A stretch of 43,928 nucleotides of DNA from Bacillota bacterium (GCA_023435645.1 JAEYRK010000105.1:1-43928), one strand, 5' to 3'. Positions 22,999 through 32,100 are shown, numbered from the stretch's first letter. The notes: generated by a model not told the origin, from the letters alone. A program made the numbers and translations.

Positions 22999-25320
22999 AT
23001 GAAACGAATCATTGCTTTGTTACTGTGCTTGTGCCTGATTCTGACAGGATGCCAGAGCCGAGGAAACAAAGGGAGGGATAATGAGGACAAGGCTGTAGAG
23101 GATCGTAGGGAGCAGAAAGATCAAGATACGAACGGGCAGCAGGGGACTCAGCTGGGAGCAAAGGCCCTGAGGTTAAATGCTCAGTGGACGAAGGTCTCTA
23201 CGGCAGCAGCCCCGAAGCCTGAGTTTACGATACCCAAGTATAAGGCCAGGGTAGCACCCTATACCATTGCCAAGGACCTGTCCAACATTGAAAATATCGA
23301 TCAATTCTCCGGTTTTACCAAGGAGCAGATCAAGTCACTGGCTGAGAACGGGTTTGTAGTACTTCCCTCCACGACTACCAGAGTACATTATGTTTATGAT
23401 ACGAATGTATACCAAGGAGTACCGAATTTCATTACATCGGATTCTGTGCTGCATATGTATCACCAGTTCTATAATAAATCCCTGACAAATATTGAAGCGG
23501 CTTATCTGTATCAGGATCTGGATCAGCTAGCCCTGCAGATGCTTCAGAACTCCCTGTTGCTGTGGGAGGCACTGGAGGATCAGCAGCTAAAGACCCTACA
23601 GGAGAATAATATCGTATATTATCTAATTGCCAGGATGCTAATCACGGAGCAGGCTGACAGCAGAGCAGTATATCCTTCCAATCTGGCGATTTCGGCCTCA
23701 GCTGTACCCGAGCGGCTCTTTGAGCTGGCTGACAGCGAATATGCTTTGATTATGGAAGCCGCTGGATATATCAAATCTCCCTATCTGAACTTTGACTTTG
23801 ACTATTCCCAGTTTAAGGTGAGAGGACATTATACGAAGAGTGAAGAGCTGGGACGGTTCTTTAGAACTATGATGTGGTTCGGAACAGTTCCCCTGCCCTT
23901 GATGAAGGAGGGGGAATTCCAGTATGAGAACACGATTCAGTCACTGCTGATGTCCTATGCTACCTTTATGGATCAGGAGGGTAGCTGCCCGGCAGAGCTA
24001 TGGACCAGAATATATCAGCCGACAGCCCAATATGTCGGGGTATCGGACGACATCGATACCTTTACGATGAATCAGTTAAGAAAAGCAGTTTTTGGTGACA
24101 ACGAGGATCCGAATCTATTTATGGATCAGAAATACTATGATAGGCTGAAGCAGGCGGTGGAGGACCTTCCGGAGCCAAAGATTCAGGCCAAACTGGAATT
24201 TATTGACACTCCGACCGGGAAGCAGTTCCGGTATATGGGGCAGAGATACATCTTGGACAGCTATGTGATGCAGAACCTGACAGAATCAATCCTAAGGCCT
24301 TATCCCTCCTCATTGGATGTCATGGGAATCCTGGGCAGTGATACGGCGGAGAAGCTGTTAACGAAGCATTATAAACCACAGGAGCAATGGGCGGAATATA
24401 CGAAGCGCTATCAAAAGATGAAGCAGGAGGTATCCGCGTACGGACTGGACACCTGGAATGATAACCTGTATAACGGATGGATCTGGTCGATACAGGAGGC
24501 TTTAACCGAATATGGCTATGATTCCGGCATGCCATACTTTATGACGACCAAGGCCTGGAAGTATAAGTCCCTGAATACTGCTCTGGGGAGCTATACAGAG
24601 CTAAAGCATGATACAGTATTGTACGGAAAGCAGTCCGTAGCCGAGGCCGGCGGTGATATCGAATATGCGAAATATCACTATGTCGAGCCCAATGTAGAGC
24701 TTTACGGTAAGCTGCTCTATCTGACAGATCATACGATCAAGGTACTGGAAGAGCAGGGAATGATGAATGATAAGCTGGCGGAGGGAGCCAGGGAATATAA
24801 AGATCTGCTGGAGCTTCTGGTTGTATGCTCAGTGAAAGAGCTGAATAATGAGATGCTGACAGAGGAAGAGTATCGGGAGCTTCTCTCTTACGGAGGAAGA
24901 CTGGAGTGGATTTCTATGCTATTCCTAGAAGGGATGACAGGAGGAGATTATTCGGACTGGGATATCACCGATATGCTAGTCACCGATATAGCAAGCAATC
25001 GGGGCACCTATTTGTCCTTAGGTACCGGTTATTTTGACCATATCTATGTCATAATCCCGGTGGATGGGAAGCTGTATCTGTCCAGAGGTACCGTCTATTC
25101 CCATTATGAGTTCATTAGTGATACCCGGTTGACAGATGAAGAATGGTGGGCGCTGCAGGGTATCGTCATTAATCATGAGGAATACGGGGACTATCCGGAA
25201 TATACACAGCCCTCCGAGGAGCTCCCCGAGCAGCCCTTCTGGACCAAGGAATTCAAGTCGGACAGTAATGAGGTCAGTATTACACCTCTTGAGGTTGAAT
25301 GGAGCAATATGGTGGAGTAG
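22999..25320 (+). CDS. DUF3160-family lipoprotein
   Basis: A 773-residue lipoprotein. MKRIIALLLCLCLILTGCQS is a clear lipoprotein signal with Cys18, followed by a charged linker (KGRDNEDKAVEDRREQKDQD) to about residue 50. The body has features I associate with DUF3160: LAENGFVVLP, YDTNVYQGVPNFITSDSVLHMYHQFYN near the N-terminus, long helical middle sections, and the ending VIIPVDGKLYLSRGTVYSHYEF. Function is not established for the family. I chose the ATG at 22999, with AAAGGAG 5 nt upstream, over an in-frame ATG at 22939. The nucleotidase gene follows 131 nt later. Likely an extracellular, membrane-tethered protein. Confidence 0.82.
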   Translation: MKRIIALLLCLCLILTGCQSRGNKGRDNEDKAVEDRREQKDQDTNGQQGTQLGAKALRLNAQWTKVSTAAAPKPEFTIPKYKARVAPYTIAKDLSNIENIDQFSGFTKEQIKSLAENGFVVLPSTTTRVHYVYDTNVYQGVPNFITSDSVLHMYHQFYNKSLTNIEAAYLYQDLDQLALQMLQNSLLLWEALEDQQLKTLQENNIVYYLIARMLITEQADSRAVYPSNLAISASAVPERLFELADSEYALIMEAAGYIKSPYLNFDFDYSQFKVRGHYTKSEELGRFFRTMMWFGTVPLPLMKEGEFQYENTIQSLLMSYATFMDQEGSCPAELWTRIYQPTAQYVGVSDDIDTFTMNQLRKAVFGDNEDPNLFMDQKYYDRLKQAVEDLPEPKIQAKLEFIDTPTGKQFRYMGQRYILDSYVMQNLTESILRPYPSSLDVMGILGSDTAEKLLTKHYKPQEQWAEYTKRYQKMKQEVSAYGLDTWNDNLYNGWIWSIQEALTEYGYDSGMPYFMTTKAWKYKSLNTALGSYTELKHDTVLYGKQSVAEAGGDIEYAKYHYVEPNVELYGKLLYLTDHTIKVLEEQGMMNDKLAEGAREYKDLLELLVVCSVKELNNEMLTEEEYRELLSYGGRLEWISMLFLEGMTGGDYSDWDITDMLVTDIASNRGTYLSLGTGYFDHIYVIIPVDGKLYLSRGTVYSHYEFISDTRLTDEEWWALQGIVINHEEYGDYPEYTQPSEELPEQPFWTKEFKSDSNEVSITPLEVEWSNMVE

Positions 25321-25451
25321 ATCTAGGACACAGTAAAATGATGGAGGGAAAGGGTAACTTAATCATGAACCGGAGCAGTATTGGCATAGCCACCCCGGAG
25401 AGGGAGCTTATGTGATACTGCCCCGGTGATCACAAAGGAGAAAGGGATACC
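25321..25451. other. Intergenic spacer with imperfect hairpin
   Basis: Between the DUF3160 and nucleotidase genes, GCAGTATTGGCATA (from about 25373) can pair imperfectly with TATGTGATACTGC (ending about 25416). There is no T-run, so it is not an obvious terminator. Confidence 0.3.
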
Positions 25452-27437
25452 ATGAAAAAACAAGTTCGAGCAACGATATTATTCACATTGGTATTCAGCA
25501 TGATACTGCAGCTGATCTACATAAGGCCGATATCGGCGGCCAAGGAGTCTGACTCCGTCACGATACTATTTACCCATGATCTGCATGGTAATTTTCTACC
25601 CTTTAAAGAGGAGAAGGGGGGAAATGTTCAGCTGCTTGGCGGTTATGCCCGCCTACAGAGTGCGATTCTTGCAGAGAAGGCAATTGACAATGAGGCTCTG
25701 CTCTTAGATGGCGGGGATTATTCCATGGGAACACCCTTTCAGACCATCTTTGAAAGTACCTCACCGGAGCTACGCCTGATGGGTAGAATGGGCTATGATG
25801 TGGTAACCTTGGGTAACCATGAATTTGACTACCGGGCTGAGGGATTGGCAGCGAGCTTAAAATCCGCAGTGGAAAGCGGTGATCCCCTGCCTCAGATGGT
25901 TCAGGGAAATACCAGCTTCCCCACGGATATAGAGGGGAATATGACTGCTTCTCTAACAGCACTGAAGCAGGCGATGGAAGGCTATGGGGTGAAGGAATAT
26001 ACCGTGCTTACAAGAAGGGGTGTCAAAATCGGAATCTTTGGCATCATGGGAAAGGAAGCAGCGGACTATGCACCGATGTCAGAGGTAGTATTTGAGGATA
26101 AAATAAAGCATGCGAAGCGAATCGTAAAGACTCTGACCGAGCAGGAGCAGGTGGACCTGATCATCTGTCTTTCTCATACCGGAACCTCTGAGAATCAGAA
26201 AAGCTCTGAGGATGAGAAGCTGGCTAAGGAAGTTCCCGAGATTGATGTTATCATCAGTGGTCACAGCCATACGAAGCTGTCTGAGCCGATTGTCATCGGT
26301 AATACGGTGATCGGCTCCGGAGAAGAATATGGGAAGAATCTGGGTGTCATAAAGGTGTCACAGCGAGACGATTCCTCCTGGGAGCCGGTAAGGTATGAGC
26401 TAATTCCGATTGAAAGCAGCCTGACTGAGAATGAGGAGGTAGAGGCCCTGATCTCAGAGTATAAGCAGGTTGTGCAAACAGAATATTTTGATAAGTTCAA
26501 TCTACAATATGATGAAGTCATCGCTGTTTCACCCTTCAATTTCCCGACGCAGGATGAGACAGAGGATAACCATGCAGAGTCTGCACTGGGAAATCTGATC
26601 AGTGATGCTTATCTCTATGCAGTGAAGCAGGCGGAGGGGGAGAATTATGTCCCTGTGGATGTAACGATCGTTCCGTCAGGTACCATCCGGGGCTCCTTCT
26701 TTCAGGGAGAGATTACTACGGCAGATGCCTTCAGTGTCAGCTCATTGGGAATTGGAGCGGATAAGATGCCCGGATATCCCTTGATCTGTGTGTACCTGAC
26801 CGGGAAGGAGCTAAAGACAATTGCGGAGGTGGATGCCTCAGTCACTCCGATTATGAGCGAGGCCCAGCTGTTTGTTCATGGCTTAAAATATAGCTTTAAC
26901 CCGAACCGCTTGATTTTTAATAAGGTGACCGACTGCTCCCTGGTACGTCCGAGGAAGCTGACGGACCCGATCTCAGAGGACAATCTTGAGAACATTGAAG
27001 AGGACAGACTATACCGTGTCGTAGCCGGGTTATACTCCGCGCAGATGCTATCTGTTGTAGGGGAGAAATCCTTCGGACTGCTGAAGCTGGAGCCAAAGAC
27101 CAAGGACGGAGATCCGGTAACGGATTTTGAAGCCCAGATTATTTACAGCACCGAAGGAAACAGCAAAACAGAGCTGAAGGAATGGGCGGCCCTGGTGTCC
27201 TATATGAAGTCCTTTGAACCCGTGAATGGGGTTCCTACGGTACCCCAATATTATAATGAATACCAAGGCCGTAAGGTGGTCGATGATAATAAGAATATCC
27301 TGGCAAGGCTATCCCAACCCAATCTGATTGCTCTTATAGTATATGGTATCGTATTACTGCTTACGGCTGTGCTCATTTTGCTGGTCCGGCTGATAATAAG
27401 AAGGATAAAAAGACGACTAGGATCCGGGAGGATATAG
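25452..27437 (+). CDS. Membrane-anchored 5'-nucleotidase / UDP-sugar hydrolase family metallophosphatase
   Basis: An extracellular nucleotide-hydrolysing enzyme of 661 residues. A signal peptide (MKKQVRATILFTLVFSMILQ, cleavage near ISA-A) is followed by the metallophosphatase domain: FTHDLHGNF (D-x-H), LLDGGDYSMGTP, TLGNHEFDY, LSHTGTS and ISGHSHTKL. The C-terminal 5'-nucleotidase domain (~370-600) includes ESALGNLISDAYLYA and VPSGTIRGSFFQGEIT. Residues ~632-654 are a membrane helix followed by a basic tail (RRIKRRLGSGRI), so the protein is tethered by its C-terminus. These enzymes release phosphate and nucleosides for uptake. THD replaces the more common TND in the first motif. AAAGGAGAAAGGG precedes the ATG. 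Confidence 0.9.
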   Translation: MKKQVRATILFTLVFSMILQLIYIRPISAAKESDSVTILFTHDLHGNFLPFKEEKGGNVQLLGGYARLQSAILAEKAIDNEALLLDGGDYSMGTPFQTIFESTSPELRLMGRMGYDVVTLGNHEFDYRAEGLAASLKSAVESGDPLPQMVQGNTSFPTDIEGNMTASLTALKQAMEGYGVKEYTVLTRRGVKIGIFGIMGKEAADYAPMSEVVFEDKIKHAKRIVKTLTEQEQVDLIICLSHTGTSENQKSSEDEKLAKEVPEIDVIISGHSHTKLSEPIVIGNTVIGSGEEYGKNLGVIKVSQRDDSSWEPVRYELIPIESSLTENEEVEALISEYKQVVQTEYFDKFNLQYDEVIAVSPFNFPTQDETEDNHAESALGNLISDAYLYAVKQAEGENYVPVDVTIVPSGTIRGSFFQGEITTADAFSVSSLGIGADKMPGYPLICVYLTGKELKTIAEVDASVTPIMSEAQLFVHGLKYSFNPNRLIFNKVTDCSLVRPRKLTDPISEDNLENIEEDRLYRVVAGLYSAQMLSVVGEKSFGLLKLEPKTKDGDPVTDFEAQIIYSTEGNSKTELKEWAALVSYMKSFEPVNGVPTVPQYYNEYQGRKVVDDNKNILARLSQPNLIALIVYGIVLLLTAVLILLVRLIIRRIKRRLGSGRI

Positions 27438-27772
27438 GAAGAGGAATGTGATCTGAGGGTAAAAGAGGCTCTCTTTGGCACTCTGAAGCATTATTGCTAT
27501 TGGTAGTCCATCAGACCATCGTTCTCGGTTTTACCTGTATTACCTCGGATACAGCTCATGCGGACAGCATCTGTGAGCATGTCATTCATTTTATTGAGAG
27601 TAATACGGATGGATCGATTCAGGAGATAGAGCGGGAGATAATCTAAGACGTCCAGCTGTTGGAGCGGTGGTTTGCTCTACTCCTGATGCAGGGAGCATTT
27701 TCTGCCGCAGCATAATCTGCTGATGCGTTCTATGGACGAAACCATAAGAAATAGATGACCAGGGAGGAAGGG
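27438..27772. other. Intergenic region containing a possible gene remnant
   Basis: About 335 nt between the nucleotidase and the YcaQ-like gene. It has no recognisable promoter or terminator; its only notable content is the frame listed at 27452-27715. Confidence 0.4.
27452..27715 (+). pseudogene. Possible degraded small coding region
   Basis: One frame stays open for 64 codons, meets TAA at 27644-27646, then continues in the same frame for 22 codons to TAA at 27713-27715. The translation looks protein-like (EALLLLVVHQTIVLGFT, CEHVIHFIESNTDGSIQEIE, then DVQLLERWFALLLMQGAFSA after the stop) but has no start codon with a ribosome site. I recognise no family. It may be a decayed gene or chance. 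Confidence 0.25.
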
Positions 27773-28978
27773 ATGGAAGGTTATACTATAACGAAGGAAC
27801 AGGCGCGGAGCTTTATGCTGAGGAAACAGGGACTACTGGGAGAATACCGTTTCCGCGGCAAAGAAGGTATCCTGGAATATATCCGTCAGGCAGGCTGCAT
27901 CCAGTTTGATCCGATTGATGTCTGTGGCAAGAATGCAGAACTGGTTCTGCAATCCAGGATACAGGGGTTTACAAAGGAGATGCTTTATGAGCTCCTATAT
28001 GTGGACCGTCTGCTGGTGGATTATTTTGATAAGAATTTGGCCATTCTTCCGGTCACTGATTGGAAGTATTTTGAACGGAAACGAGAGTACTTTCGAAAGG
28101 ATAGCAGAAGCCGTGAGATGGTGGACCGGGTAGCAGCGGACATCAAGCAATTTATTGCAGAGAACGGACCGGTAAGCTCCAAGGAGCTTCAGATGAAGGA
28201 GAAGGTGGATTGGTATTGGAGTAGCACCAACCTATCCAGGGCAGCCCTGGAAACTCTGTATTTTAGAGGGGAGCTGATCATTCATCATAAGAAGGGAACA
28301 AATAAATACTATGCCCTGGCAGAGGAATATATACCGAGGGAGATACTGACTGCTCCTGATCCCTTCCCGGAGGACTTTGACCATCAAAAATGGAGGGTAC
28401 TCAGGAGGATCTCTGCAGTAGGCCTTCTGTGGAACAGGCCCTCAGATGCCTGGCTCTCCATCGGGAACTTGAAAGCAGAAGAGCGGAAGGCCGTTTTTGC
28501 CTCCCTATTAGCAGAAGATAAGATTACAGAGGTTATCGTGGAGGAGCTCAAGGAACCGCTCTACTGCCTGACCGAGGATCTGCTGATACTTAAGGAGGTT
28601 TTACAGGCATCCAAAGAGGGAGCTGCTTATCCGCCTAGGACGGAGCTGATGGCTGCCCTGGATAATATGCTGTGGGACCGAAAGCTGATACAGGCCCTCT
28701 TTGGCTTTGATTACAAATGGGAGATCTATACCCCGGCAAATGAGAGAAAATACGGATATTATGTGCTTCCTCTCCTGTCGAATGACCAAATCATAGGTAG
28801 AGCGGAGCTGGTCTGCGACAGAAAGAACAAGGTTCTACAGGTGAGAAAGGTATGGTTTGAAGAAGGAATTCAGGTAACCCCCTACCTTAAGAAAGAAATC
28901 AGGAACTGCTTTCAGCGCTTCCAAGGCTTTCATGGACTGAATCAAATACAATATTCTGATAGAATGCAGCGATCCTAA
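27773..28978 (+). CDS. Winged-helix DNA glycosylase family protein (YcaQ/AlkX-like)
   Basis: A 401-residue protein of the HTH_42 family, whose studied members are DNA glycosylases that unhook alkylated bases and interstrand crosslinks. The N-terminal helix-turn-helix region carries the catalytic-type motif Q44-F45-D46 in CIQFDPIDVCGKNAEL; Q-x-D is the form found in the YcaQ/AlkX branch, as opposed to QxQ in AlkZ. Further family stretches are GFTKEMLYELLY, DYFDKNLAILPV, LYFRGELIIHHKKG and LDNMLWDRKLIQALFGFDYKWEIYTPANERKYGYYVLPLL. I chose the ATG at 27773 because GGGAGG is 5 nt upstream; an in-frame ATG lies at 27755. The gene stands alone, and its stop codon is inside the terminator hairpin. 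Confidence 0.85.
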   Translation: MEGYTITKEQARSFMLRKQGLLGEYRFRGKEGILEYIRQAGCIQFDPIDVCGKNAELVLQSRIQGFTKEMLYELLYVDRLLVDYFDKNLAILPVTDWKYFERKREYFRKDSRSREMVDRVAADIKQFIAENGPVSSKELQMKEKVDWYWSSTNLSRAALETLYFRGELIIHHKKGTNKYYALAEEYIPREILTAPDPFPEDFDHQKWRVLRRISAVGLLWNRPSDAWLSIGNLKAEERKAVFASLLAEDKITEVIVEELKEPLYCLTEDLLILKEVLQASKEGAAYPPRTELMAALDNMLWDRKLIQALFGFDYKWEIYTPANERKYGYYVLPLLSNDQIIGRAELVCDRKNKVLQVRKVWFEEGIQVTPYLKKEIRNCFQRFQGFHGLNQIQYSDRMQRS

Positions 28979-28996
28979 CAAGGGGCTGCATTTTTT
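28963..28996 (+). terminator. Terminator overlapping the stop codon of the YcaQ-like gene
   Basis: AATGCAGC (28963-28970) pairs with GCTGCATT (28985-28992), followed by TTTTTT. The TAA stop (28976-28978) lies in the loop. Confidence 0.8.
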
Positions 28997-29034
28997 ATTG
29001 CATCACTTGGGGAGAGGTCCATGGTCTAAACAGA

Positions 29035-29063
29035 TTGACAAAAATTAGAAATTAATATAAAAT
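29035..29063 (+). promoter_or_regulatory. Promoter of the Lys-rich small protein gene
   Basis: TTGACA (29035-29040), 17 nt of AT-rich spacer, TAAAAT (29058-29063). The flanks are A-tract rich. This is one of the best promoters in the window. Confidence 0.75.
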
Positions 29064-29110
29064 ATAGTAAAATATGGACATGCTCTTATAGAAAAGGAGG
29101 TGATACAATC

Positions 29111-29221
29111 ATGGGAGATACAAATCCGAAGAAGGCTCCGAAAAAGAAGACGAATACCGGAACCAAGCCCTCTGTACAGGCCAGCGCAGCAGTAGCCCCT
29201 ACTACAAACAAGAAAAAATAA
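29111..29221 (+). CDS. 36-residue lysine-rich small protein
   Basis: A very short gene with unusually strong expression signals: a consensus promoter at 29035, the ribosome site AAAAGGAGGTGAT (essentially full complement to the 16S tail) before the ATG at 29111, and a terminator 12 nt after the TAA. The product starts MGDTNPKKAPKKKTNTGT and ends TTNKKK; it has 10 Lys and otherwise mostly Ala, Thr, Pro, Asn and Ser. It has no hydrophobic segment, so it should be cytoplasmic, disordered and very basic. A nucleic-acid or ribosome partner, or a role in the spore, is possible, but no function can be assigned. I do not recognise the family with certainty. Confidence 0.75.
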   Translation: MGDTNPKKAPKKKTNTGTKPSVQASAAVAPTTNKKK

Positions 29222-29233
29222 TCAAGGCGAAAT

Positions 29234-29273
29234 AAATTCCCTCCATTGGCTGGACAAGCCGGAGGGAATTTTT
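29234..29273 (+). terminator. Terminator of the small protein gene
   Basis: AAATTCCCTCC (29234-29244) pairs perfectly with GGAGGGAATTT (29261-29271), with a small inner GGCT/AGCC helix and TTTTT following. Confidence 0.85.
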
Positions 29274-29374
29274 GCTGAATGTGAGGAGGCACATGAAAAC
29301 CTAACTAATGATGTGAGAAGCTGATGCCTACGGTAAGTATACCGATTCCTATGCTGTAAGCGGTGAGGATAGCT

Positions 29375-30169
29375 TCAGATCCTTGCAACCATCAGACTAC
29401 TGGAGGAGTATCTCTTCAGTCCCCGATAGAAGAGGAAGAAGGCCAGGAGCACCATAATCACGGTAGACCCCAGAACCATCAGACCCTGCAGCGGATGAAA
29501 GTGCAGGATGACCTTCAGGGGCAGATAGTTGATCAGACCGACCGGTATCAGGGTGTATAAAATTAGCCGGATCCCGTTCTTGAAGATACCGTCAGGATAA
29601 GTGGAGATATGAACGACGGCATAATTTAAGTTCTGTGCAACCATATCACCTCTTACGATCCAGAAGGAGAGGCTTCCAACGATCACAGCGAAGGCTGTCA
29701 TGATGATGGCCCCCAGAATGGACATAAGGGTAAATAGAAGCAGACCGGGCAGGCTGAAATTGAAGATACAAAATACCAGATAGCCGTAGATCAAATCTCC
29801 GATCGCCGAGGGGCTGGTCCCCGAGGAGATTACTCCCAGAAGGACATTTTTCGGCTGAACCAGGAAGGCATCCAGCTTACCGTTCATTATCAGCTCGGGT
29901 AGCTCAAAGACCCGGTGGAAGAAGATATGGGAGAGGCCGAAGGTACAGGCAGCCAAGCCCCATAGGGTTAGAACCTCGCCAAATCCAAAACCGCCGATAT
30001 CGTCCTTCAATTGGAACAAAAGGAACCACTGGATGACAAAGGTCGCATTATTTAGGACCATAAACAAAACATTCATCAGGAAGGTGATTTGATTGGTCAT
30101 TTCTCTCATGATATTATATTTTACAGACAGCAATAATACTCTGAGCTGGTTCTTAGCCGCCATTAACAT
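29375..30169 (-). CDS. ABC-2 family exporter permease (COG3694 type)
   Basis: A six-helix membrane protein of 264 residues, the second permease of a three-gene exporter. Typical features are FLMNVLFMVLNNATFVIQWFL early on, the loop ELPELIMNGKLDAFLVQPKN that faces the ATPase, and the ending FYRGLKRYSSSS. Its start at 30169 overlaps the end of the preceding permease gene by 17 nt, indicating translational coupling; an AAGGAG lies 12 nt upstream of this ATG, and the second ATG at 30163 is an alternative. This class, with COG4587 permease and COG4586 ATPase, exports unknown compounds in most bacteria. Confidence 0.88.
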   Translation of the reverse strand: MLMAAKNQLRVLLLSVKYNIMREMTNQITFLMNVLFMVLNNATFVIQWFLLFQLKDDIGGFGFGEVLTLWGLAACTFGLSHIFFHRVFELPELIMNGKLDAFLVQPKNVLLGVISSGTSPSAIGDLIYGYLVFCIFNFSLPGLLLFTLMSILGAIIMTAFAVIVGSLSFWIVRGDMVAQNLNYAVVHISTYPDGIFKNGIRLILYTLIPVGLINYLPLKVILHFHPLQGLMVLGSTVIMVLLAFFLFYRGLKRYSSSSLMVARI

Positions 30170-30944
30170 TTACTTTCGTCACTCCTTTCCGGTAGATTCC
30201 CATGAGTAACAGGAAGGATACCATAAAATAGATGCCCTGGACCAGAAGGACCTGCAGAAACAGGGACAGTTTAAAATCAATGACCAGCTTCGCCGGACCA
30301 TAGGTTACGACGTAAATCGGTGTACATTTGATGATGGGCTGCGCCCAGGCAGGGAACATCTCCACCGGAAACAGGATACCCAGGACCAGAATGATCTTCG
30401 TATAGATCCAGTGGAAGGGTAATGCATCCTCAATCCAAAAGGACAGCACGGAGATGCTCATTGTCAGGAAGCAGTTGATCAGTGTGCCTGTCAGAAATAC
30501 GAAGCTGACCAAGGGGAGATACCTGAGGGGCAGACCCGGGAGGCTACCGAGGAACAGATAACCGATCAGAAGTCCCACTCCGAGGTAGAGGAAGAACTTA
30601 AGTATGATTTCCCCGATATTCTTCGTAATCATGTATAGAATATAGTGATAGGGCTTATTGATGACATAGGCTATGGAGCCGCTCTTAATATCATTACTGA
30701 TCTGGTTGGTGCTGGTGTGATTCCTGGTCCCGAACCATATGATTTCTGTCAGTATTACATACCAGATCATCTGACTCATGGAATAACCGCTAATCAGTTG
30801 CTCAGGATCGGAATAGACATATTGCCATAGGTTAATAAAAACATAAAGTACAACAAAGAACATAAGAAAGCCCATAAGAATATTCATCACGTACTGCAAG
30901 CTTTCCATCAGAGTGGTTTTAAAGACAAAGAGATACTTTCTCAT
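30153..30944 (-). CDS. ABC-2 family exporter permease (COG4587 type)
   Basis: First permease of the exporter, 263 residues with six predicted helices. Recognisable parts are MRKYLFVFKTTLMESLQYVMN, the loop NQISNDIKSGSIAYVINKPYHY facing the ATPase, and FPVEMFPAWAQPIIKCTPIYVVTYGPAKLVI close to the end. It begins 5 nt after the ATPase stop and overlaps the next permease by 17 nt, so all three are one operon and probably assemble as a heterodimeric membrane channel with an ATPase dimer. AGGAG precedes the ATG. It is not closely similar to the ABC-2 permeases at 2504-5168. Confidence 0.88.
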   Translation of the reverse strand: MRKYLFVFKTTLMESLQYVMNILMGFLMFFVVLYVFINLWQYVYSDPEQLISGYSMSQMIWYVILTEIIWFGTRNHTSTNQISNDIKSGSIAYVINKPYHYILYMITKNIGEIILKFFLYLGVGLLIGYLFLGSLPGLPLRYLPLVSFVFLTGTLINCFLTMSISVLSFWIEDALPFHWIYTKIILVLGILFPVEMFPAWAQPIIKCTPIYVVTYGPAKLVIDFKLSLFLQVLLVQGIYFMVSFLLLMGIYRKGVTKVNVNGG

Positions 30945-30949
30945 TGTGA

Positions 30950-31930
30950 TTAGCTCCTCCCTTTCTTATAAATCTCCGTAATGATATTCTCCAGAGGAAC
31001 ATTTGAGATGTTAATGTCGATGATTTGATCTGCATCGATCAGCTTCATCGCATCACTGATGCTTTTCTTCGTAATGTCCACCTCCAGCTTCAGGTTACAG
31101 CCCTTACTCTTTATAATGGTTATGCCGTCCTCCTCCGAAAGATTCATGGGCTCCTTCAGTTTTACCTCTACCAGCTTTTTATTCAAATAGTGATATTTTA
31201 AGTTTTCCATCGAATCATCCGTTACGATTTTACCATGATTTACAATGATAATTCTCTTACAGAGCTTCTCAATATCCCCCACATCATGGCTGGTTAGAAA
31301 AACGGTGGTCTGATACTCCTTATTCATCCTCTTAATGAGGGCTCTGATATTTTCCTTAACCACCGGGTCCAAGCCGATGGTGGGTTCATCCAGGAATAGG
31401 ACCTCCGGCTCGTGGATCAGAGAGGCTGCAATTTCACAGCGGATTCTCTGTCCCAGGGAAAGATTGCGAACAGGAGTATTGAGGATCTCCTCCAGCTCGA
31501 AGATGTTCTTAAGACTTTCAATTCTTTCTTCAATCCTCCTGTCCGTCAGGTCATAAATGGCGCCAAAGAATTTGAAGTTATCATAGGGAGTCAGATGGGT
31601 CCAGAGCTGTTCCTTCTGACCGAACACAGTCCCTATCTTATAAGCCAGCTTCTTCCTACGGTCTGTCGGACTGATACCAAGCACGGATACCTCCCCCTTA
31701 TTTGGGTAAAGGATACCGGTCAGCATCTTGATGGTTGTACTTTTTCCTGCTCCATTCGGTCCGATGAAGGCAAGGATTTCTCCTCTCTCCACAGAGAAGC
31801 TGATATGATCTACTGCGTTAATTTCCTTATACCTTGGTTGAAATATGGATTTTACACTTCCCCTCAGCCCCTTATCCTTTACCTTCACCTTGAAATTCTT
31901 AGACAAATTGCTTACCCTAATCGCTTCCAT
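30950..31930 (-). CDS. ABC transporter ATP-binding protein (COG4586 type)
   Basis: ATPase of the second exporter, 326 residues. It carries the N-terminal extension typical of this class (KVKVKDKGLRGSVKSIFQPRYKEINAV), Walker A GPNGAGKST at 58-66, Q-loop VFGQKEQLW, signature NLSLGQRIR, Walker B VLFLDEPTIGLD and switch His in TSHDVGD. The C-terminal ~100 residues are a regulatory domain ending NVPLENIITEIYKKG. First gene of the operon; the ATG at 31930 follows CGGGGGA at 7 nt. The promoter candidate is at 31992-32020. Drug or lipid export is possible; the substrate is unknown. Confidence 0.92.
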   Translation of the reverse strand: MEAIRVSNLSKNFKVKVKDKGLRGSVKSIFQPRYKEINAVDHISFSVERGEILAFIGPNGAGKSTTIKMLTGILYPNKGEVSVLGISPTDRRKKLAYKIGTVFGQKEQLWTHLTPYDNFKFFGAIYDLTDRRIEERIESLKNIFELEEILNTPVRNLSLGQRIRCEIAASLIHEPEVLFLDEPTIGLDPVVKENIRALIKRMNKEYQTTVFLTSHDVGDIEKLCKRIIIVNHGKIVTDDSMENLKYHYLNKKLVEVKLKEPMNLSEEDGITIIKSKGCNLKLEVDITKKSISDAMKLIDADQIIDINISNVPLENIITEIYKKGRS

Positions 31931-31991
31931 CTATTCATCCCCCGAGCTTCCCTGCATAGGAATATATTCCCATGAGGGTAAATTTCGAATT

Positions 31992-32020
31992 AGTATAGCA
32001 CAGATAATTCCAAGGTGCAA
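31992..32020 (-). promoter_or_regulatory. Extended -10 promoter of the second ABC exporter
   Basis: On the minus strand TGCTATACT (-10 is the complement of 31992-31997) has the TGn extension; a weak -35, TTGCAC (complement of 32015-32020), is at 17 nt. Confidence 0.5.
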
Positions 32021-32100
32021 GTGTGTTTTTCGGAAAATAACTGTAAACCGGTGAAGTGTTCAGGCAATGGTGTAGGCAATGGAAAGGAGATAGAAAATAT

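Noticed and set aside
25364..25414. 16-codon frame between the DUF3160 and nucleotidase genes
   Set aside because: No ribosome site, and it overlaps an imperfect hairpin; probably chance.
31412..31975. 187-codon plus-strand frame
   Set aside because: Antisense to the ABC ATPase with no ribosome site.
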